Shown piece after piece: positions 1 through 7,124 of a stretch of DNA of 64,000 nucleotides. Both the position numbers and the translations under genes were made by a program. The stretch spans positions 1,116,597 to 1,180,596 of the forward strand of contig LR590083.2 in assembly GCA_901457705.2 (NCBI GenBank). Direction: 5' to 3'. The stretch is from Beijerinckiaceae bacterium RH AL1 (GTDB lineage: Bacteria; Pseudomonadota; Alphaproteobacteria; Rhizobiales; Beijerinckiaceae). Position 1 is the first letter of the stretch; every line of letters begins with the position of its first letter. The notes beneath the pieces were generated by a model. It ran no database searches. It had not been told where the DNA came from and saw only the letters and a program-made list of their open reading frames with translations.

Positions 1-36
1 GCCGACGGCGACGGTGCGGTAGCTGATCTCGGGCAT
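1..36 (-). CDS. 5' end of a minus-strand gene cut by the window edge
   Basis: An ATG on the minus strand at 36-34 is preceded by a good Shine-Dalgarno (GGAGG, 4 bases away) and opens a frame that runs off the window, reading MPEISYRTVAVG. Twelve residues are too few to name a family. The start is well supported by the ribosome binding site; the product is unknown. Confidence 0.55.
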   Translation of the reverse strand, partial: MPEISYRTVAVG

Positions 37-158
37 GATTGCCTCCTCGTGGTCGTGGAGGTCACATGAGACGCCTGCGCCGCAGTTCACACGGCTGCAG
101 CCCGCAAGTCAGAATCTCGCGCCGCGCAACGACAGGCCGCGTCGGGCAGGGGAGCGCT

Positions 159-818
159 TCAGGTCTCGGGCGGCAGCTCCTCGCCGCGGTAGGCTTCGAT
201 CTCGATCGGGCCGCCGGCCGCCGCGACCTCGGCGCGATCCTCGGGGCCGAGCGTCTCGGCGAGCGGTGCGATCCGCTTCCACGCCGGAAACGGCTGCCGC
301 CCTTCGGCATCGGGGATGTGGCGCGACAGGCTGACCGACCCGGCGGGATGAATGTAGCGTCCGCAATTGACGAAGATCGTCTCGACCTCGACCCGCACCA
401 GGAGATCGGCGCCGGGATATTCGGCCAGCAACGGATCGTCGTCGGGAGCGATCCACGCGTCGCCCTGCACGCGCAGCCGGCGCGGGGCGGTGAAGTCGAT
501 GAACAGCAGGCCGACCTTCGGATTCGCGGCGAGATTGCCGAGCGAGAGGAACATGCCGTTGCCGTCGTAGGAGGGAAAGACGAGCTCGCTCGGCCCCGTC
601 AGGCGCACGAAGCCGGGCGCGCCGCCTTTGTACGAGACGGTCGGGCGCCCCTGGTCGTCCACCGTGCTGAGGAAGAACATCGCGGCCGCCCGGATGAAGG
701 CCGCGTCCGCCTCGTCGAAGACCGGATGCGCCAGCGCCTCCAGCATGTCGGCGAGGCGGCCCGTGCCATGCCGCTCCTGCAGCGCACGGTGGGTCGATCC
801 ATAGAGGTCGCTCATCAT
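159..818 (-). CDS. pyridoxamine 5'-phosphate oxidase-family (FMN-binding split barrel) protein
   Basis: A 219-residue soluble protein of the PPOX/FMN split-barrel superfamily. The region around residues 45-140 has the usual strand pattern: AAMFFLSTVDDQGRPTVSYKG, then LVFPSYDGNGMFLSLGNLAANPKVGLLFIDF and RLRVQGDAWI. These pieces match the FMN-binding subgroup annotated as PPOX proteins of the MSMEG_1061 type. Flavin or heme/F420 binding cannot be told from sequence, and the substrate is unknown. The start has two adjacent ATGs (818, 815) with no strong ribosome site. It lies downstream of the NrtR-like gene on the same strand, about 70 bases away, so the two may be co-transcribed. The fold call is firm, the function open. 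Confidence 0.8.
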   Translation of the reverse strand: MMSDLYGSTHRALQERHGTGRLADMLEALAHPVFDEADAAFIRAAAMFFLSTVDDQGRPTVSYKGGAPGFVRLTGPSELVFPSYDGNGMFLSLGNLAANPKVGLLFIDFTAPRRLRVQGDAWIAPDDDPLLAEYPGADLLVRVEVETIFVNCGRYIHPAGSVSLSRHIPDAEGRQPFPAWKRIAPLAETLGPEDRAEVAAAGGPIEIEAYRGEELPPET

Positions 819-888
819 CGGGATCCGGTTACGTCACCGGCATCCTCGCGGGGCCGCGGCGCCGGATCAATTCGCCGAGCGGCGGGCT

Positions 889-1803
889 TTACCCGCCGGC
901 CAGCGGCAGCTTCGAGCCGGCGACGGCGCGCGCGGCGAGCACGTCGCGGCGGAAGGTGAAGAGCTTGGCCGGGCGGCCGCCGGTATCGGTCGCGAGCTTG
1001 CCGGTCTCCTCGACGAGATCCTGCTGCTCGATGAGGCGGCGAAAGTTCTGCTTGTGCAGGCGCCGGCCGGCCAGCGCCTCGACGCTGCGCTGCAGCTGGT
1101 AGAGCGTGAAGGTCGGCGGCATAAGCTCGAAGACGACGGGGCGATACTTGATCTTGGCGCGGAGCCTCGCGATGCCCGTCGCCAGGATGCGGCGGTGGTC
1201 GCCGGTCATGCGGCGGCCCAGCGTGCCGTCGCCGCCCGCCTCGGGGATCAGGCCGGCTTCGAAGAGCAGCTCGTAGCGCTGCAGCACAAGCTCCTCGTTC
1301 CAGCCGTAGGGCTCGTGGCCGAAGCTGATGGCGACTCGCTGCGCGCGCGCCTGGTTCGCGCCAGCGTCGGTGGCGACCCAGCGCGAAAGGCCGTCGGCCA
1401 ACGCGGCGTCGCAGGCCGGCGCGTCGCCGCGGCGATCCTCCCAGGGGAAGAACGTGTACCAGTCGCGCCAGGACGATGCGGTCTCGGCCGCCGCCTTCTC
1501 CTCGCGCGTCAGGCCGAGATAGCTGATCGACACCATGCGCTGGTCGGTCTCGCCGAAACGGTCCCGGTCCGCGAAGGTGTAGAGCTGCTCGACGTAGCCG
1601 ATCGGCCGGTGCGTCTGCTGCTCGACCCAGTCGCGCAGGCCGGATTGCAGCGAGCGGTGCGCCAGCTCGAACGGGCCGGACGGCAGCGCCGCGCCGCCGC
1701 CGATCGTAAGCACGCGCGGCTGGTCCTCGCGCACGGCGACGAGCACGGCGATGAGGTTGACGGCGACCGCTTCCGCGACGCTGAGCGGCGGGGCTTCAAG
1801 CAT
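889..1803 (-). CDS. NrtR-like regulator: Nudix-fold sensor domain plus C-terminal winged helix
   Basis: A 304-residue protein with an N-terminal Nudix-like fold (about residues 12-160) and a C-terminal winged-helix segment (about 210-290: TLYQLQRSVEALAGRRLHKQ then NFRRLI). This arrangement matches NrtR-type regulators, which bind ADP-ribose or related nucleotides and control NAD metabolism genes. The Nudix box is not recognisable: where GX5EX7REXXEEXG would be expected there is SGPFELAHRSLQSGLRDWVE, lacking the paired Glu residues. It is therefore probably a sensor rather than a hydrolase. No NAD genes adjoin it, so its target is unknown. ATG at 1803 opens the frame. Confidence 0.75.
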   Translation of the reverse strand: MLEAPPLSVAEAVAVNLIAVLVAVREDQPRVLTIGGGAALPSGPFELAHRSLQSGLRDWVEQQTHRPIGYVEQLYTFADRDRFGETDQRMVSISYLGLTREEKAAAETASSWRDWYTFFPWEDRRGDAPACDAALADGLSRWVATDAGANQARAQRVAISFGHEPYGWNEELVLQRYELLFEAGLIPEAGGDGTLGRRMTGDHRRILATGIARLRAKIKYRPVVFELMPPTFTLYQLQRSVEALAGRRLHKQNFRRLIEQQDLVEETGKLATDTGGRPAKLFTFRRDVLAARAVAGSKLPLAGG

Positions 1804-1850
1804 GCTTCCGATGGACCGTGAGAGCGGCCGCCCGTCAAGCCCCGAACAGG

Positions 1851-2519
1851 CTACTGCCGGCCGGCCTTGAACGCGCCGTCGTAGGTGAAGGGCGGGGCGG
1901 CCTTCATCTGGTCCGCCGTCGCCTTCATCGTCGCGCGATAGCTGTTCGAGCCCTGGTCGTAGATCAAGGTGATCGCGACCGGCGCCACCGCGACGTAGCG
2001 GTCGCCGATCCCCATGACCCCGCCGGTGGCAATGATGTAGGCTTCGACGCCGCCGTGATCGATGGCGAAGTCCTTCACCGTTCCGATCTCGTCGCCGTCG
2101 ATGCCGCGGACCTTGAGCCCGATCAGGGTCGAGGCGAGCCGCGCCGTCGGCAGGACGGCGGGGAAGGTCGGGTTACCGGTGAGCGGCGCGCCGCCGTCGC
2201 CCGCCGCGGCAGGGCCGCTGTGCGGATCGAGCGTCACGACCTCCGTCATCGAGCTGGGGTTGAGGACCATGGCGACCGGGTTGCCGGACTTGTCCTTGCC
2301 GCGCACGAGGATCGAGTTCGGCATCACCTTCAGGTCGGTGAAGCCGGCCTTGCGCAGCGAGGCCTCCATATCCGCCGAAAGGGCGTTGTCGTGCGCCTTG
2401 TCGGACGAGGCGGCCTGCGGCGCGGGCGGCGCTCCCGACGTGGCGCTGCCTGCGGCGGCCGGCGCTGCCGGCAGCGAAAGCGCTGCAAATACAAGCGTCC
2501 GGCGGACCCAATTCGTCAT
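1851..2519 (-). CDS. secreted PRC-barrel domain protein
   Basis: The start at 2519 was chosen because it gives a clean signal peptide (MTNWVRRTLVFAALSLPAAPAAAG) of about 24 residues; the frame is open further upstream but without such a leader. Residues about 25-50 are Ala/Ser/Pro-rich. A PRC-barrel-like domain fills the C-terminal half (ARLASTLIGLKVRGIDGDEI, GTVKDFAIDHGGVEAYIIATGG). The mature protein of about 198 residues is predicted periplasmic. Alphaproteobacteria carry many such proteins of unknown role. It is followed 47 bases on by the NrtR-like gene, same strand. Confidence 0.78.
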   Translation of the reverse strand: MTNWVRRTLVFAALSLPAAPAAAGSATSGAPPAPQAASSDKAHDNALSADMEASLRKAGFTDLKVMPNSILVRGKDKSGNPVAMVLNPSSMTEVVTLDPHSGPAAAGDGGAPLTGNPTFPAVLPTARLASTLIGLKVRGIDGDEIGTVKDFAIDHGGVEAYIIATGGVMGIGDRYVAVAPVAITLIYDQGSNSYRATMKATADQMKAAPPFTYDGAFKAGRQ

Positions 2520-2621
2520 CTGCGCGTGCCTCGGTCGTTCCGATCGATTTGAGGAAACGAGCTGATTCCGCGCTTGTTCCGAGTGCCGGCGGTCAGAGGC
2601 TGACGCGCCGGTGCGGCTCAC

Positions 2622-4115
2622 CTAGGCGTAGAGGTCGTCGTCATCGTCCCAGTAGCGCCGCGTCGTGCGTGCTCGCGGCGGCGTCCGCCTGGGCTCGGCG
2701 CGCGGTCGCGGCACCGGCTCGGGCTGCGGCGGCTCGTCGAGCGCCTCCTCGCGCTCGAAGAAGCGGTCCTGCTCCAGCGGCGGGCTGAGGCTCTCGGCGA
2801 AAAGCGCGGCGGCGAGACCGAAGAACAGGCCGGCGGCAAACGCGATCGCGCCGACGAGCGACTTCTTCGGACGCGCCGGCGAGATCGGCGGCCGCGCGAC
2901 CGAGATGACGCGGCCCGGCGGCGTATCGCCCTCCTGCTGCGCGAGGCTGTCGTCGACCTTGGAGAAGTGGTCGAAGCTCGCGCGCAGCAGGCGCACGTTG
3001 CGCTCCAGCGTCTCGAGCGGGACGATCGCGCGGTTCATGTCGGCCGACTGCGACTTCAGCTTCTCGACGCCGCTGGCGATCTGGCGCTCGTGCTGATGCG
3101 CGACCTGATAGTCCTGCTGCGCGGACAGTTTTAGGCGCGCCAGCTCGGCGCGGATGAGGCTCTTGACCTCCTTGGCGCGGGCCTGTGCCTCCTTCAGCTC
3201 GGGATGGTCCGGGCCGAGCGTCATGGAGAGCCGCGCGACGCTCTGGTCGGTCTCGGCCTGCGATTGCCGCAGCCGCTCGATCGTCGGCGAGCGCAGCGCC
3301 TCGCTGATCGCATCGAGGTGCCCGCTCTTCGCCATCGCGTCGATCTCGGCGAGCGCGGCCTTGGCGTCGGATTCCTTGGCGCGGGCGTCGCCGAGCGCCT
3401 TCGTGAGATCGGCGACCTGCTGCTCGTTGGAGCGCAAACCGGTCGTGTCGATGATGTTGTGCTCGACCTTGTAGGCCTCGACCTTCTCCTCCGCCTCCCG
3501 CAGCTGGTTCGAGAGCGTCGCGAGCTTGTCCTTCACGAAGGAGGAATCGTCGCGCGCCGCGTCGACGCGCGAGGAGATCTGGTCCTCGATGTAGGCCCTC
3601 GGGATGTCGTTGGCGATCTCGGCGGCGAGCGTAGGGTTGCTCGCGAGCACGTCGATCCCGACGACATACGTCCGTTCCGGCCGCTTGATCGTGATTGCAT
3701 CCTCGAGCGCGCGCAGGTCCACGTCCTGGTTGAGGTCCGAGCCCGGGTGCAGCAGGCGCTGCAGCAGGCTGCGCTGCGAGCCGTTGAACTCCGGCACGTC
3801 CTTGAGCTTGGCCATCTGCGCAACGCGGCTCAGCACCGTCTGCGACGTGAACAGCTTGATCTGGCTGTCGATCGTGCTCGCGTCCGGCATGAAGCCGGGC
3901 GTCAGCGGATCGGCGCCGACCGTCTTGCCCAGACGCGGGTCGATGAGCATCGAGGTCGAGGCGAGATAGCGCGGCGGCGTGACGAGAATGTAGAGGATGC
4001 CGCCAGCGAGGAAGACGAGAAGCGTGACGAGAACGGTCAGCTTCCGCCGCCACACGATCTCGAGCAGGTTCGGCGTTGCATCCGCGCGCGACGGCTCGCG
4101 CGCGATGGTGCGCAC
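2622..4115 (-). CDS. Wzz/GumC-like polysaccharide co-polymerase (chain-length/export protein)
   Basis: A 497-residue inner-membrane protein with the Wzz-type layout: TM1 at about residues 28-49 (LTVLVTLLVFLAGGILYILV), a Wzz-domain entry (PRYLASTSMLIDPRLG), a long periplasmic coiled coil (about 180-400, rich in Glu/Lys/Arg/Ala), and TM2 near 425-447 (VGAIAFAAGLFFGLAAALFA). A short cytoplasmic tail ends in an acidic run (DDDDDLYA). There is no ATPase domain; that role may lie in the partner at 7125-9332. It belongs to the polysaccharide locus, last in a minus-strand run after the acyltransferase and sugar transferase genes. Such proteins set polymer length and couple polymerisation to export. 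Confidence 0.85.
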   Translation of the reverse strand: MRTIAREPSRADATPNLLEIVWRRKLTVLVTLLVFLAGGILYILVTPPRYLASTSMLIDPRLGKTVGADPLTPGFMPDASTIDSQIKLFTSQTVLSRVAQMAKLKDVPEFNGSQRSLLQRLLHPGSDLNQDVDLRALEDAITIKRPERTYVVGIDVLASNPTLAAEIANDIPRAYIEDQISSRVDAARDDSSFVKDKLATLSNQLREAEEKVEAYKVEHNIIDTTGLRSNEQQVADLTKALGDARAKESDAKAALAEIDAMAKSGHLDAISEALRSPTIERLRQSQAETDQSVARLSMTLGPDHPELKEAQARAKEVKSLIRAELARLKLSAQQDYQVAHQHERQIASGVEKLKSQSADMNRAIVPLETLERNVRLLRASFDHFSKVDDSLAQQEGDTPPGRVISVARPPISPARPKKSLVGAIAFAAGLFFGLAAALFAESLSPPLEQDRFFEREEALDEPPQPEPVPRPRAEPRRTPPRARTTRRYWDDDDDLYA

Positions 4116-4243
4116 GGGGGCAGCTTGCGGCGCCCGAGAGCGTCCTGCCAGTTTCCGAACACCATGCTACGCAGCCCTCGCAGGAACGTCGGAGCGGACC
4201 TGCACGCGGGCCGCACGATGCGATTGATGGGCGAGGCGGACGA

Positions 4244-5533
4244 TCACGGCGCGGGCTCCAGGGGATCGCGCATGAGGGGGACGGCGGACGACGGGTTCGT
4301 CGGCATGAGCTTCGGCTCGAGCCGCTTGCCCTCGAGCCGCTTCCTGTCAATGCGCTTGGCGATGCGGCCGAAGAAGGCGCGGCCCGGCACCTCGATCCAG
4401 AGGTAGGCGGCATAGGCGAGCGCGACGACCGTGACGAGATAAAGGATCGCGCAGAGCCACAGCAGGGCGGGGTTTGCGATGTGCAGGACCTCGACCGTCG
4501 CGGGCGCGCCCGGGCGGCCCGCCAGCGGGTTCACCATCATCTGGAACAGCGGCTGGCCGGTTGCGCGAGCGAGCGCGTGCATGCCGGCGAGGAAGAAGAT
4601 CAGGACGAGCGCGTGCACCATGTAGATCGCAAACGACAGCTCGGCGAGGAACTGCATCGGCTTCGTCACGAGGAAACGCGAGACGAGGCCCTGCTCGCTC
4701 GCATAGGCGAGCACGAAGAGGCAGAAGACGAAGGGCGCGGCGAAGACGAGCAAGCCCCAGGACGAGAAGGTCATCCAGACGATGACGAGCGCCAGCGCGC
4801 CGAGCTGCATCAGCGTCGGCATGCGCCAGTTCGGGCGCAGCCAGCGGCATGCCGCCTCGTAGCACAGCGTGCCGGCGAAGAACCCCGCAAAGCAGCGGAA
4901 CAGGCCGTAATCGAATGTCGAGCGCATGTGATAGGGCGCGACGAAGATGAGGACGGCGAGCGAGATCGCGATGGTGATGACCGCCGCCGCGCGCCGCCAG
5001 GCCGGCCCGATCAGGCAGAAGGCCGCAAACATCACGTAGGTGACGAACTCGACGCTGAGGCTCCAGCTCGGGAAGTTCCAGGTCTCGCGGTCGTGCAGGC
5101 CGATCGCCTGGATCAGCAGGAGATTGGTGGGGATCGCGCTCAGGAGATTGTAGCCTTCGTGCGAGAAGGGCGCGGTCGAGAACTGCCGGCCGAAGCCGGC
5201 CTGCAGGACGAGCTTCAAAAGCTCGTAGCCGACGAGCAGGGCGAGCGTCGCCGCCTGCAGCGGCCAGATGCGGCCGAAGCGGCGGACGATGTACTCGGGG
5301 ATCGCGCGCGCATTCGCGAGCTTCTCCGAATAGACCTGCGCGATGACGATGCCGCTGAAGACGAAGAACATGTCGACGAGCAGGGCGATCGGCTCGAGCC
5401 TGCGGTAGGTCACGAGCTCGGAGGCGACGGCGAAATGGGCGAACGCGATCGCCAGCGCGCCGGGCCCACGCCAGCCGTTGATCGAGCGAAGCGAGAGCGG
5501 TGTCGCGGGCTTGCTGCTGGGGTCAGAACGCAT
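4244..5533 (-). CDS. acyltransferase 3 family membrane protein
   Basis: A 429-residue polytopic protein of the acyltransferase-3 superfamily (OatA/ExoZ/NodX type). The N-terminus has LRSINGWRGPGALAIAFAHF, a variant of the family's R..DGLRG..A...V...H opening, and about ten hydrophobic segments follow. These enzymes put acetyl or succinyl groups on exported sugars at the inner membrane, which fits the polysaccharide context. ATG at 5533 was chosen because it overlaps the end of the upstream sugar transferase gene by 11 bases, implying translational coupling. The donor and acceptor cannot be read from sequence. Confidence 0.85.
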   Translation of the reverse strand: MRSDPSSKPATPLSLRSINGWRGPGALAIAFAHFAVASELVTYRRLEPIALLVDMFFVFSGIVIAQVYSEKLANARAIPEYIVRRFGRIWPLQAATLALLVGYELLKLVLQAGFGRQFSTAPFSHEGYNLLSAIPTNLLLIQAIGLHDRETWNFPSWSLSVEFVTYVMFAAFCLIGPAWRRAAAVITIAISLAVLIFVAPYHMRSTFDYGLFRCFAGFFAGTLCYEAACRWLRPNWRMPTLMQLGALALVIVWMTFSSWGLLVFAAPFVFCLFVLAYASEQGLVSRFLVTKPMQFLAELSFAIYMVHALVLIFFLAGMHALARATGQPLFQMMVNPLAGRPGAPATVEVLHIANPALLWLCAILYLVTVVALAYAAYLWIEVPGRAFFGRIAKRIDRKRLEGKRLEPKLMPTNPSSAVPLMRDPLEPAP

Positions 5534-7037
5534 TCTCGAATGCCTTCGGCGAGAGCAATGTGGAGGCAAGGATGCGAAGGTCGAGACCAAACGACCAGTT
5601 GTCGATGTAGTAGAGATCGTGCTCGACGCGGTCGCGCATCTTGGTCTCGGAGGTGATCTCGCCGCGCAGGCCGTGGATCTGCGCCCAGCCCGTCATGCCC
5701 GGCTTGACGTTGTGACGGCGCGCGTAGTCGGCGATCGTCTTCTCGTACTGCTGGTTGTGCACGAGCGCGTGCGGGCGCGGCCCGACGAGCGACATGTGGC
5801 CCCAAACGACGTTCACGAGCTGCGGCAGCTCGTCGAAGTTGGCGCGGCGCAGGATGCGGCCGACCCGCGTGACGCGCGGATCGTCGCGCGTCACGCCGCG
5901 CACCGCCGCGCCGTCCTCGACGACGGTCATCGAGCGGAACTTCACGATGCGGAACTCCTCCTGGTTGAAGCCGTATCGGCGCTGCAGGAAGAAGACGGGA
6001 CCCTCGCTGTCGAGCTTGATCGCGATGGCAATGGCGATAAAGAGCGGCGCGAGGAGCACGAGCAGGATCGAGCCGGCGACGATGTCGAAGGCGCGCTTCG
6101 CGATCTGCTCGAACGTGTTGAGCGGGCGACGCACCAGATGCAGGCTCGCGATGTTGCCGATGCGGGACACGCGTGCCTTCGCGAAGCGATCGAGCACGCG
6201 TTGCGGGCCGAGGTGGATCGAGGCCGGGACCTGCGTGAACGCCTCGACGCAGGCGTCGATCGCCTCGGTGCGCGACCACGGCAGCAGGATGAAGATGTCG
6301 TCCGGCCGCAGCACGCGGGCCGATGCGGCGGCCAGCGCGAGATCCTCGCGAAGGCTCTCGCCGCCACGCAGCACGGCGGAGGCGACGATGTCGATGCCGA
6401 CGGTCCAGGGCTCGTAGTTCGAAAGGAAGCTCTGCAGGCTGTCCTCCTCGCCGACGAGCAGCGCGCGCAGCGACGCGATGCGGCCGGCCGCGGCGCCCGC
6501 CCGCACGTGATAGACGGCGACGGCCCGCACGAGCGCGAGGCACACGAGCCCGACGAGGAAGAAGACGACGATCGAGACGCGCGAGAACTCGGCGGATTCC
6601 TTGGTGAGGAAGAACACCACGAGCATCGTGAAGAAGGTGGCGTTCCAGCCGAGGATGGCGCGCCGCGCGTTCGAGCCGTAGTTGAGGTAGCAGGCGAAAT
6701 CGTATTCCTGCGCGAGCAGGTTGATCGTGACGAAGAGGGTCGAGACCGACAGGCCGAGCGCCGCGAAGGTCTCGAACATGCCGCCGACGCCGAAATAGGC
6801 CTGGTGGTAGACGATGCCGACCACGATCGAGGAGACCGTGATGGTGACCGTGTCGGCGGCAATCGCGAGCGTGGTGAAGAGGGCGCGGCTCAACGTCGTG
6901 CTGCGCGCCGCGAGCCGCGCGCCGGTCCGCCGCGACAAGGGTCGACGGCGCCGAGTTGGTTCGAAGTCGTGCAGCTCGATGCCGGTACTCAGCACGCTCT
7001 CCCGCGCCTGGACGACCGACGTGCCGAAACGAGACAC
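5523..7037 (-). CDS. polyprenyl-phosphate sugar-1-phosphate transferase (exopolysaccharide initiation)
   Basis: A 504-residue PHPT-family enzyme that begins polysaccharide repeat assembly by moving a sugar phosphate onto undecaprenyl phosphate. The N-terminal half has about five TM helices and a Rossmann-like region. The C-terminal third (about 310-500) is a bacterial sugar transferase domain: KRAFDIVAGSILLVLLAPLF, FRIVKFRSM, RANFDELPQLVNVVWG, MSLVGPRPHA, KPGMTGWAQIHGLRGE. The full-length WcaJ/PssY-like form suggests glucose- or galactose-1-phosphate, not proven. The frame opens with GTG at 7037; an alternative GTG at 6995 has a GGGAG upstream and may be the true start. A CtrA-type box lies just upstream. 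Confidence 0.9.
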   Translation of the reverse strand: MSRFGTSVVQARESVLSTGIELHDFEPTRRRRPLSRRTGARLAARSTTLSRALFTTLAIAADTVTITVSSIVVGIVYHQAYFGVGGMFETFAALGLSVSTLFVTINLLAQEYDFACYLNYGSNARRAILGWNATFFTMLVVFFLTKESAEFSRVSIVVFFLVGLVCLALVRAVAVYHVRAGAAAGRIASLRALLVGEEDSLQSFLSNYEPWTVGIDIVASAVLRGGESLREDLALAAASARVLRPDDIFILLPWSRTEAIDACVEAFTQVPASIHLGPQRVLDRFAKARVSRIGNIASLHLVRRPLNTFEQIAKRAFDIVAGSILLVLLAPLFIAIAIAIKLDSEGPVFFLQRRYGFNQEEFRIVKFRSMTVVEDGAAVRGVTRDDPRVTRVGRILRRANFDELPQLVNVVWGHMSLVGPRPHALVHNQQYEKTIADYARRHNVKPGMTGWAQIHGLRGEITSETKMRDRVEHDLYYIDNWSFGLDLRILASTLLSPKAFENAF

Positions 7038-7050
7038 ATCGACGTCTGCA

Positions 7051-7065
7051 TTAAGTCTTGCTTAA
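7051..7065. promoter_or_regulatory. candidate CtrA box (TTAA-N7-TTAA)
   Basis: TTAAGTCTTGCTTAA is a perfect match to the CtrA full-site consensus TTAA-N7-TTAA. It sits in the divergent gap between the sugar transferase gene (minus) and the ExoP-like gene (plus). An AT-rich stretch with TATAGT follows at 7117-7122. The match is direct; binding is inferred. Confidence 0.55.
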
Positions 7066-7124
7066 GCAGTCGCAATTGATGCGCCGATGCGGGGAAGTAG
7101 ACGGTTCGGTAATTTTTATAGTTA

